Assembly (NCBI GenBank): GCA_035315685.1
Contig: DATFXR010000183.1
Coordinates: 1 to 7,298 of the forward strand
From: QHWK01 sp035315685
GTDB taxonomy: Bacteria; Acidobacteriota; Vicinamibacteria; Vicinamibacterales; CAVVIG01
Reading direction: 5' to 3'
DNA: 7,298 nt
The notes under the pieces were generated by a model. It was not told the origin of the DNA and ran no database searches. It saw only the letters and a list, made by a program, of their open reading frames with translations. The translations under genes were made by a program, and so were the position numbers. Numbering within the stretch: the stretch's first letter is position 1; every line of letters starts with the position of its first letter. Shown here in pieces: positions 1-5,386 of the stretch.

Positions 1-1
1 G

Positions 2-250
2 CCCGGCGGCAGCGAGAAGCTGGTGCCGGAGGGGATCGAGGGCCGCGTCGCGCACAAAGGCAGCCTCGCGGCGATGGTCCATCAGCTCGTCGGCGGGCTC
101 CGCGCCGGGATGGGCTATTGCGGAGCCAGGAACATCGCGTCGCTGCAACGCGACGCACGGTTGATCCGCATCACGCCCGCCGGGGTGCGGGAGAGCCACG
201 TCCATGACGTCGCCATCACGAAGGAAGCGCCGAATTACCGATCGGAGTAG
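2..250 (+). CDS. guaB: IMP dehydrogenase, C-terminal fragment (5' end outside window)
   Basis: IMP dehydrogenase oxidises IMP to XMP with NAD+, the committed step of guanine nucleotide synthesis in the cytoplasm. The reading frame is open from base 2 and gives the last 82 residues before a TAG at 248-250. The visible part matches the end of the GuaB barrel: LVPEGIEGRV at residues 7-16 just after the active-site flap, a Met-rich HQLVGGLRAGMGYCGA helix region near 30-45, and the family's C-terminal signature ESHVHDVAITKEAPNY. These last blocks contribute to the monovalent-cation site and the tetramer in known GuaB proteins. The catalytic Cys loop and CBS domains lie upstream, outside the window. 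The gene is convergent with tsaE across a long AT-rich inverted repeat. The family assignment is very secure; only completeness cannot be judged. Confidence 0.96.
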   Translation, partial: PGGSEKLVPEGIEGRVAHKGSLAAMVHQLVGGLRAGMGYCGARNIASLQRDARLIRITPAGVRESHVHDVAITKEAPNYRSE

Positions 251-273
251 GCGCTGGGAGCGGCTGCGCGGGG

Positions 274-386
274 CAATTAAGAATTAGGAATTAAGAAGTA
301 AGAATTAGGGTTTAGAAATCAAGAATTCGTCGCCTGCCTCGAACGTGGGCGCGAATTCTTAATTCTTAATTCCAAATTCTTAATTG
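274..386. repeat. AT-rich inverted array of 7-nt repeats at convergent junction
   Basis: The left half (275-323) reads as successive 7-nt units of the type AATTAAG, AATTAGG, AAGTAAG. The right half (358-385) holds four units in the opposite orientation (CTTAATT, CTTAATT, CCAAATT, CTTAATT). As a result 274-306 pairs with 354-386 at 31 of 33 positions, around a loop that contains a GC-rich stretch (328-353). A second GAATTC pair sits at 323-328 and 353-358. The block is strikingly AT-rich in a GC-rich region. It lies between the ends of guaB and tsaE, and the tsaE stop codon (380-382) is inside the right arm. A transcript in either direction could fold into a long hairpin, so a bidirectional terminator is plausible but inferred. 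Confidence 0.85.
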
Positions 387-814
387 CAGAGTTCTTCGAC
401 GGCTATAGTCCGCGCGTCGCCCGTCCCGTGGGTGATCCGCACGGCGATCCGTCGCTCGCGCAAAGACTCGAGCGCGTGATCCAGCTTCTCTGCCCACTCG
501 ACTGCGAGCACGCCACCGGCGGCAATCTCCTCGAGGCCGAGATCGAGAATCTCGCGCGGGTCGTCTAGGCGATACAGGTCGACGTGGAACAGCGTCAGAC
601 GGCCGCCGCGATATTCCTGGATCAGCGTGAACGTCGGGCTGCTGACGTCGTCACGCGCGACGCCGAGGCCTTCCGCAACTCCCTTCACGAACGCCGTCTT
701 CCCTGCCCCGAGGTCGCCGTAGAGGAGCACGACGTCGCCCGCCGCGAGCGTGCCGGCGAGGTCGCGTCCAACCGCTGCCGTTTCCGACTCGCTTCCAGTC
801 GAAGTCGTTGTCAC
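380..814 (-). CDS. tsaE: tRNA N6-threonylcarbamoyladenosine biosynthesis ATPase TsaE
   Basis: TsaE (YjeE) is the small P-loop ATPase that works with TsaB and TsaD to place the t6A modification at A37 of ANN-decoding tRNAs. From the GTG at 814 the protein has 144 residues. The Walker A motif GDLGAGKT is at 33-40, the family block SSPTFTLIQEY near 58-68, the acidic strand FHVDLYRL at 76-83, and the C-terminal VEWAEK at 105-110. An alternative GTG at 844 would add ten residues (MSRGSQYDGA). I prefer 814 because the Walker A then sits at the usual distance from the start and the N-terminus reads like the common TTT-rich TsaE start. Neither start has a good Shine-Dalgarno sequence. The last Asn codon and the stop fall inside the AT-rich repeat. 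Its usual partner nnr is on the same strand about 2.8 kb upstream, with two opposed genes between. TsaB and TsaD are not in the window. Confidence 0.93.
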   Translation of the reverse strand: MTTTSTGSESETAAVGRDLAGTLAAGDVVLLYGDLGAGKTAFVKGVAEGLGVARDDVSSPTFTLIQEYRGGRLTLFHVDLYRLDDPREILDLGLEEIAAGGVLAVEWAEKLDHALESLRERRIAVRITHGTGDARTIAVEELCN

Positions 815-851
815 CGCGCCATCGTACTGCGAACCACGTGACACCCGTTCC

Positions 852-890
852 GTCCCATCCGACCGATCGGTCCCATCCGTCCCATCCGTC
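852..890 (+). repeat. 9-nt tandem repeat (GTCCCATCC type), plus orientation
   Basis: Units of exactly 9 nt run in register: GTCCCATCC at 852-860, the variant GACCGATCG at 861-869, then GTCCCATCC at 870-878 and 879-887, followed by a partial GTC. The array fills most of the short divergent gap between tsaE and the M49 peptidase gene. The same unit recurs, more degenerate, at 2929-2982 (reverse orientation) and 3548-3610 (same orientation). No function is evident from sequence alone. Any promoters for the two divergent genes must sit in or around it. Confidence 0.8.
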
Positions 891-912
891 TTTTCTGACC
901 TACACTGGACGG

Positions 913-2943
913 ATGCGAATGCGTCATCCCGCCATCACTCTGCTGGTGGCCGGCGCCGCGATCGCGGCGCTGTGTGCCCAAACACCGCCCGCCAGTTCGT
1001 CGATGGTCGAACGCGTCGAGGACACCGGCTTCATTCAGATTCAGGCGCCCAGCTTCGGCGCGCTCGATTCGCGGCAGCAGCAGCTTGCCTACTGGCTGAC
1101 ACAAGCCTCGATCGCGATCGATCCGATCGTCTACGACCAGCTGTCGCAGTACGGTCTCCGCGGGAAGCGGCTCCTCGAAGGCATCATCGGGCATCCGGCG
1201 GGCGTTGCGCCAGCCACGCTGGCGAAAATCCGACGCTTCGCGCTGCTCTTCTGGGCGAACCGCGGCAACCACAACGAGATCACCGGGGTGAAGTTCGTAC
1301 CGACGTTCACGGCGGCGGAGCTTGAAGCCGTGGCGCTTGCCGCACAGAAGAATGGCGCGTTTACGACCTACGGCGACCTGCCGGCGCTCGCCAGCGCGGC
1401 CGACGTGCGCCGCGAAGTGGCGGCGCTCGGCCCATCGCTGTTCGATCCGGCGGTCGAGCCGCTGACGACCGCGAAGACGCCACCCCCTGGCAAAGACATC
1501 ATCCAGGCAAGTTCCAACACCTTCTATCGCGGCGTCACGCTCAGCGACCTGAAAGGGTTTACCGAACGCTACCCGCTCAACTCGCGCCTCGTGAAGGACG
1601 GCGCCGGCGTCGTCCGGGAAGAGGTCTATCGCGCCGGCACGCCGGACGGAACCGTGAAGCCGGGCCTCTATGCGGTGTACCTGAAGAAGGCGAACGAATA
1701 TCTCGACAAGGCGCGCGCCGTCGCAGAACCGGCGCAGGCAAAGGTGATCGGCGATCTCATTCGCTTCTACCAGACCGGCGATCCGGCCGACTGGCTTCAG
1801 TTCGGCGCCGATTGGGTGCGCAACGACGCCACCGTCGATTTCGCCAACGGGTTCATCGAGGTCTACCGCGACGCCCGCGGCGCCAAGGGCAGCTCGCAGA
1901 GCTTCGTCACCATCACCGACAAGGCGGTGACCAGCGCGATGGTCACGCTGGCGAAGAACGCGAGCTACTTCGAGCAGCAGGCGCCGTGGGACGCGAAGTA
2001 CAAGAAGGAGTCATTTGACGCGCCGGTCGTCAAGGCGGTCGAGATCCTGATTGAGACCGGCGATTTCCACATCTCGACGATCGGCGACAACCTGCCCAAC
2101 GAGAACGAAATCCGCGAGCGCTACGGCTCGAAGAACTTCCTGCTGCTCGGCAGCAGCCACGCGATGTCGGCGGCGAGCAGCGCGCCGATGACCGCAGAGT
2201 TCGCGGCCTCGCGGGAGGAAGTCGCGCGCGCCGCCCGCGTCGGCGAAGAAGCCGAGGACATGCTCACCGCGATGCACGAAGTGATCGGCCACGGCTCCGG
2301 CAAGCTGTCGGAGCGGCTGAAGGGCGGCGCGGAGAAGGAATTGAAGGAGTACTACTCGACGCTGGAGGAGGCGCGCGCCGATCTGATGGGCCTGTACAAC
2401 ATCTGGGATCCGAAGCTGAAGGCGCTCCGCCTGGTCGACGATCAGGAGGCGGTCGCGCGCGCGATGTACGACAACGCGGCGCGTGCCGTGCTCACGCAGC
2501 TGCGCCGGATTCCGACGGGCGATACCATCGAGGAGGATCATCAGCGCGCCCGGGCGCTGATTGCGAATTACGTGAAGGACAGGACCGGCGCGATCGAGCA
2601 GATCGATCGCGACCGCAAGAGCTACGTTCGTGTGACCGACTACGAGAAGATGCACAAGGGCGTCGGGATGCTGCTCGCTGAACTGATGCGCATCAAGGCG
2701 GAGGGCGACTACGCCGCGATCAAGGCGCTGATCGACCGCTACGGCGTGCACTTCGATCCGAAGATCCGCAATCAGGTGGTCGAGCGTTACGGACAGCTGA
2801 ATCTGCCGACCTACTGGGCGGGCGTGAATCCGGAGCTGACCGCCGAGATCGACGCGCAGGGGAACGCCACGCGCGTCACAGTCTCTTACCCGCGCGACGC
2901 GGTCAAGCAGTACCTGCGCTATGGCGCGATGTGGGGCAGATAG
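913..2943 (+). CDS. Secreted M49-family zinc peptidase (dipeptidyl-peptidase III-like)
   Basis: M49 peptidases (dipeptidyl-peptidase III) release dipeptides from the N-termini of short peptides using one zinc ion. The 676-residue protein has the spaced zinc motif HEVIGH (His455, Glu456, His460) followed by GSGKLSER. The second motif EEARAD is at 485-490, with Glu486 the expected third zinc ligand. The short distance between the motifs fits bacterial members better than the longer eukaryotic ones. The block NLPNENEIRERYGSKNF from about 393 is also typical of the family. The N-terminus MRMRHPAITLLVAG plus an Ala-rich stretch to about residue 22 looks like a signal peptide, probably cut after ALCA, so the enzyme is likely periplasmic or exported; a Cys at about 21 is not in a good lipobox. 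I chose ATG 913 because the frame upstream to 808 only translates intergenic repeat. ATG 919 is an alternative and has GGACGG (907-912) at better spacing. The last four codons and the stop lie in a 9-nt repeat. Confidence 0.92.
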   Translation: MRMRHPAITLLVAGAAIAALCAQTPPASSSMVERVEDTGFIQIQAPSFGALDSRQQQLAYWLTQASIAIDPIVYDQLSQYGLRGKRLLEGIIGHPAGVAPATLAKIRRFALLFWANRGNHNEITGVKFVPTFTAAELEAVALAAQKNGAFTTYGDLPALASAADVRREVAALGPSLFDPAVEPLTTAKTPPPGKDIIQASSNTFYRGVTLSDLKGFTERYPLNSRLVKDGAGVVREEVYRAGTPDGTVKPGLYAVYLKKANEYLDKARAVAEPAQAKVIGDLIRFYQTGDPADWLQFGADWVRNDATVDFANGFIEVYRDARGAKGSSQSFVTITDKAVTSAMVTLAKNASYFEQQAPWDAKYKKESFDAPVVKAVEILIETGDFHISTIGDNLPNENEIRERYGSKNFLLLGSSHAMSAASSAPMTAEFAASREEVARAARVGEEAEDMLTAMHEVIGHGSGKLSERLKGGAEKELKEYYSTLEEARADLMGLYNIWDPKLKALRLVDDQEAVARAMYDNAARAVLTQLRRIPTGDTIEEDHQRARALIANYVKDRTGAIEQIDRDRKSYVRVTDYEKMHKGVGMLLAELMRIKAEGDYAAIKALIDRYGVHFDPKIRNQVVERYGQLNLPTYWAGVNPELTAEIDAQGNATRVTVSYPRDAVKQYLRYGAMWGR

Positions 2944-2982
2944 GTCCGGCAGGCCGGGTCGGTCGGGTGGGCCAGATTGGTA
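2929..2982 (-). repeat. 9-nt tandem repeat, minus orientation, spanning the M49 gene stop
   Basis: Read on the minus strand, this segment divides into six 9-nt units in register, including GGCCCACCC, GACCGACCC, GGCCTGCCG and GACCTATCT. All are variants of the GTCCCATCC-type unit seen at 852-890 and 3548-3610. The codons for the last M49 residues (MWGR) and the TAG at 2941-2943 are part of the array. The segment 2957-2971 is the reverse complement of 3550-3564 at 13 of 15 positions, so the DinB gene lies between inverted copies. The units are degenerate, so the boundaries are approximate. Confidence 0.65.
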
Positions 2983-2990
2983 GCGGTAGT

Positions 2991-3008
2991 GTCCGGCTTC
3001 AGGCGGAC
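2991..3008. repeat. Short palindromic element upstream of the DinB gene
   Basis: The 18-nt element GTCCGGCTTCAGGCGGAC is an imperfect palindrome. Its arms GTCCG and CGGAC pair fully, one G/G mismatch follows, and then C-G and T-A pairs close a tiny loop. It lies just before the DinB ribosome binding site. The minus strand translates it as VRLKPDTT, a peptide string I recall from mis-called ORFs over dispersed repeats in acidobacterial genomes (memory, not searched). A related copy sharing GTCCGGCT overlaps the end of the DinB gene at 3512-3529. In the DinB mRNA it could form a hairpin ahead of the ribosome binding site. Confidence 0.6.
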
Positions 3009-3014
3009 CCGATC

Positions 3015-3020
3015 GGAGGA
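3015..3020 (+). promoter_or_regulatory. Ribosome binding site of the DinB-family gene
   Basis: GGAGGA is the clearest Shine-Dalgarno sequence in the window. It lies four bases (counting from GGAGG) before ATG 3024 and ten before a second in-frame ATG at 3030. It shows that translation starts here and not at the upstream in-frame ATG at 2930-2931, whose product would begin with Gly-rich repeat-derived sequence. It also indicates that the DinB gene is translated independently of the M49 gene. Confidence 0.75.
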
Positions 3021-3023
3021 ATC

Positions 3024-3521
3024 ATGACCATGGTTGCGAATCCGTACGCGATTCACATCGGCACGCGCGAGCCGCGCGACGTGATCGAGACCACGGCGCT
3101 CGAGCTCCATCGGCTCGCCGGTCGCATCGGCGCCGCGCGAATCACGACGCCACGGGCGCCTGGAAAATGGAGTGCGCGCGACATCCTCTGCCATCTGGCC
3201 GACTGCGAGATCGTGTTCGCGTTCCGCCTGCGGCAGGCGCTCGCCGAGGATCACCACGTGATTCAGCCGTTCGATCAGGAACGGTGGGCGCTACCCTACG
3301 GATCACAGGACGCCGAGCGGGCGCTGGCGACGTTCGAGGCCGTTCGCGTGTGGAACCTGGCGCTGCTCGATACGATGCCGGCGGCGCAGCGAGCGAAGCC
3401 GGTGACCCATCCCGAACGCGGTGAGATGACCTTCGAGACGATCGTCGAGACGATGGCGGGACACGATGTGAATCACCTCAAACAACTCGAGGAGATCGCG
3501 GACCAATCACGGTCCGGCTGA
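3024..3521 (+). CDS. DinB superfamily protein (putative metal-binding four-helix bundle)
   Basis: The 165-residue protein has the DinB/YfiT-like four-helix-bundle pattern. The expected metal-binding triad is visible: His57 in KWSARDILCHLADCE, and His147 and His151 in GHDVNHLKQLEEI. The block HHVIQPFDQERWA at about 77-89 is also typical of this subgroup. Members of the superfamily include thiol-dependent S-transferases (bacillithiol and mycothiol types) and many proteins of unknown substrate. Nothing here fixes the thiol or substrate, so no reaction is assigned. No signal peptide is seen, so it is presumably cytoplasmic. The start at ATG 3024 is set by GGAGGA just upstream; ATG 3030 remains possible. 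It is co-directional with the M49 gene after about 80 nt of repeat-rich spacer and convergent with nnr. It is bracketed by inverted 9-nt repeats and by two copies of a GTCCGGCT element, the second of which overlaps its stop. Confidence 0.88.
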   Translation: MTMVANPYAIHIGTREPRDVIETTALELHRLAGRIGAARITTPRAPGKWSARDILCHLADCEIVFAFRLRQALAEDHHVIQPFDQERWALPYGSQDAERALATFEAVRVWNLALLDTMPAAQRAKPVTHPERGEMTFETIVETMAGHDVNHLKQLEEIADQSRSG

Positions 3522-3529
3522 AACCGGAG
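3512..3529. repeat. Second GTCCGGCT palindrome-like copy overlapping the DinB stop
   Basis: GTCCGGCTGAAACCGGAG shares its first eight bases and overall symmetry with the element at 2991-3008. TCCGG (3513-3517) can pair with CCGGA (3524-3528) around a six-base loop that contains the stop codon (3519-3521). Alternatively ACCGG (3523-3527) can pair with CCGGT (3534-3538). Either hairpin could help end the DinB transcript, though no U-rich tail follows. Relationship to the upstream element is likely but the copy is diverged. Confidence 0.45.
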
Positions 3530-3547
3530 GCTACCGGTAAGGCGCAG

Positions 3548-3610
3548 ACCCCACCCGAACGATCTGACCCATCCCCCCGATCCGTCCTATCCGTCCCATC
3601 CCTCCTATCC
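3548..3610 (+). repeat. 9-nt tandem repeat, plus orientation, spanning the nnr stop
   Basis: Seven units of 9 nt can be laid out in register. The first two are weak (ACCCCACCC, GAACGATCT). The next five are clear: GACCCATCC, CCCCGATCC, GTCCTATCC, GTCCCATCC and CTCCTATCC. One unit is identical to those at 852-890. The array occupies the convergent junction between the DinB gene and nnr. The nnr stop (complement of 3605-3607) and its last Gly codon lie inside the final unit. Confidence 0.78.
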
Positions 3611-5182
3611 GGCTGCCGAGTCGCCGCGCTTGCGCCGCCCGGTGAGCTCGAGCATTGCCGCGCCCAGGTGGCCCGCGACGTCCGCCGATGTCATAGCCAC
3701 TTCCCCTTCGTCGGCCTCGGCGAGATCGCCGGCAAGGCCGTGCAGATACACCGCCAGCTTGCAGGCCGCTTCCGCGTCGAGCAGCTGTGCGAGCCACGCG
3801 GCAATCATCCCCGTCAGGACATCGCCGGTGCCGCCGGTCGCCATCCCGGGATTGCCCGTTGGATTGATGAACACCTTCTCGTCGGGGGTCGCCACCAGCG
3901 TCCGATGACCCTTGAGCACGACGAACACGTGGTGCGCGACGGCGAAGTTGCGCGCAATCTCCAGCCGGCTGGCCTGCACTTCGTGCGTGGACATGCCGAC
4001 GAGCCGCGCCATCTCGCCTGGATGCGGCGTGATGATGATGTCGCGCCCTTCGCGTCCGGTCAGCCGAGCCGGCGCCTCGGCGAACGCGTTCAGCGCATCC
4101 GCGTCCACGACCAGCGGCATCGTCGCGCGATCGACGACGTGCCGGATGAAGTCACGGGTCGCCCTCGACTGGCCCAGCCCCGGGCCGATCGCAATCACCT
4201 CGCGGGCCATCTCGAACAGGCGGTCGACCTCATCGACGTCGAGGCCCTCGTCCGACTCACGCAGCGCTTCCGTCATGTACTCAGGCGCCATTGCCGCGAT
4301 CACCGGCTGGCACGAGGCGGGCGTCGCGATCGTGACGAGTCCGGCGCCCGATCGCAGCGCCCCGACCGCAGCCAGGTGTGCGGCCCCCGTCTTGCCATGC
4401 GATCCGGCGACGACCAGCACATGGCCGTAGTCGCCTTTGTGGCTGTCCGAGGTTCGCGGCGTGACGAGATCGCGCATCGCGCCGCGCGTCAACAGATCCA
4501 CGCGTGGCCCGTCGACCGCCTCGATGACCTCGCTCGGGATGCCGACGTCGGCGATGACGATGTCGCCCGAACGAAGCTCGCCAGGCGGCAGCACCAGCGG
4601 CAGCTTCGGCGCAGCGATCGTGATCGTGAGGCCGGCGTCGATCGACGGACCGATCGGGTCCGCCGAGTCGGCCGAGAGGCCCGACGGCAGGTCGATCGAC
4701 ACGACCGGAATCCCGGATGCGTTGACGTCGGTGATCACCGACTCGATGAAGCCCGAGACAGGCGCGTTGAGGCCGGTGCCGAAAATCGCGTCGACGATCA
4801 ACGTGCAGTCGCTCACCTCCGAGACGTGCAGCTCCCATGCCTGGCTGTCGGCGACTTCGACGACCGTGAGGCCGAGGCGCCCGAGGATTTCCAGGTTGAC
4901 GCGGGCATCGCCGCGAACGTCGGCCACGCTCCCGATCAGGAACACCGAGACGTCGACGCCACGCTGCATCAGCGTCCGCGCGATCACGAACCCGTCGCCG
5001 CCGTTGTTGCCCCGACCGCAGAGCACGCCGACCTGGCGATCGGCCAGGTCGCCGTAAATGGCTTCCATTGCCGCCACCGCCTGGCGGCCGGCGTTCTCCA
5101 TGAGTACGAGCGAAGGGATTCCGATGTCTTCGATCGTGCGGCGATCGGCTTCCCGCATCTGGGCGGCGTTGAGAACTCGCAT
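3605..5182 (-). CDS. nnr: Bifunctional NAD(P)H-hydrate epimerase / ADP-dependent NAD(P)H-hydrate dehydratase
   Basis: Nnr repairs hydrated NADH and NADPH: the N-terminal YjeF_N domain interconverts the R and S epimers, and the C-terminal kinase-like domain dehydrates the S form using ADP. The 525 residues match the usual fused bacterial enzyme. The epimerase half (about 1-230) has NNGGDG at 59-64, DAIFGTGL at 131-138 and IDLPSG at 163-168. The dehydratase half (about 240-515) has KGDYGHVLVVAGS at 249-261, GPGLG at 333-337, Asp360 in VVDADALN, PHPGE at 386-390, LKGHRT at 423-428, and the NPGMATGGTGDVLTG nucleotide-binding turn at 444-458. All key blocks are intact. The start MRVLNAAQMREAD is the usual family N-terminus, though no strong Shine-Dalgarno precedes it. 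It is divergent from the aminotransferase gene. In many bacteria nnr directly precedes tsaE; here the pair is split by the M49 and DinB genes. Confidence 0.96.
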   Translation of the reverse strand: MRVLNAAQMREADRRTIEDIGIPSLVLMENAGRQAVAAMEAIYGDLADRQVGVLCGRGNNGGDGFVIARTLMQRGVDVSVFLIGSVADVRGDARVNLEILGRLGLTVVEVADSQAWELHVSEVSDCTLIVDAIFGTGLNAPVSGFIESVITDVNASGIPVVSIDLPSGLSADSADPIGPSIDAGLTITIAAPKLPLVLPPGELRSGDIVIADVGIPSEVIEAVDGPRVDLLTRGAMRDLVTPRTSDSHKGDYGHVLVVAGSHGKTGAAHLAAVGALRSGAGLVTIATPASCQPVIAAMAPEYMTEALRESDEGLDVDEVDRLFEMAREVIAIGPGLGQSRATRDFIRHVVDRATMPLVVDADALNAFAEAPARLTGREGRDIIITPHPGEMARLVGMSTHEVQASRLEIARNFAVAHHVFVVLKGHRTLVATPDEKVFINPTGNPGMATGGTGDVLTGMIAAWLAQLLDAEAACKLAVYLHGLAGDLAEADEGEVAMTSADVAGHLGAAMLELTGRRKRGDSAAG

Positions 5183-5190
5183 CTATGACG

Positions 5191-5378
5191 AGGGCGCAAA
5201 GGGCAACAACGGACGCAGAGGGGAGAGGTATATCACAGGCGATCACCAGCCGCGCACGGTTCGTGTCCGTTCGTCGTTCGGCAGCGTGGGTCGGGTCTTG
5301 CCGTTGTGTCCTTTGTCAACCTCTGAGTCGTTGTCGGCGTCAGGTCTCTTTGTAAACCTCTCCGTCCTTGTTGTAGTC
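5191..5378. repeat. Divergent intergenic region with imperfect 31-nt repeats
   Basis: This is the largest gene-free stretch (5183-5386) and must hold the start signals of both nnr and the aminotransferase gene. Two direct copies of a 31-nt segment lie at 5311-5341 and 5348-5378, 24 of 31 positions identical and 37 nt apart, sharing CTTTGT, AACCTCT and TTGT blocks. A looser related copy in inverted orientation is seen at 5191-5228, next to the nnr start; read on the minus strand it includes CCTCTGCGTCCGTTGTTG. The second direct copy ends eight bases before the aminotransferase ATG. No convincing -35/-10 pair, riboswitch or small ORF was found here. Confidence 0.55.
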
Positions 5379-5386
5379 TCGTCTGT

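Noticed and set aside
852..890. A CRISPR array or iteron-type origin
   Set aside because: Units are contiguous 9-mers without unique spacers, no cas or replication initiator gene is near, and similar arrays occur at ordinary gene ends.
878..906. A promoter with TACACT at 901-906 as a -10 box for the M49 gene
   Set aside because: No matching -35 hexamer lies at the right distance and the box is only six bases before ATG 913. Chance match is likely.
808..912. An N-terminal extension of the M49 protein from ATG 808
   Set aside because: The extra 35 residues translate the 9-nt repeat (Ser-His-Pro strings) and would bury the signal peptide. Start at 913 or 919 is better.
2011..2751. A 246-codon minus-strand open frame inside the M49 gene
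   Set aside because: It is a shadow of the peptidase frame, overlapping the zinc motifs, and shows no domain of its own.
2931..3023. An upstream start of the DinB protein overlapping the M49 gene end
   Set aside because: The added Gly-x-x peptide is repeat translation resembling collagen by period only. GGAGGA before ATG 3024 marks the real start.
3668..5188. A 506-codon open frame on the plus strand opposite nnr
   Set aside because: It is antisense to a clear bifunctional Nnr with intact motifs. Its product is very rich in Arg, Asp and His with no recognisable domain, as expected from the opposite frame of a GC-rich gene.
5183..5386. A small RNA or riboswitch in the nnr/aminotransferase gap
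   Set aside because: No known riboswitch core or stable terminator-like hairpin could be recognised by eye. Only imperfect repeats are visible.
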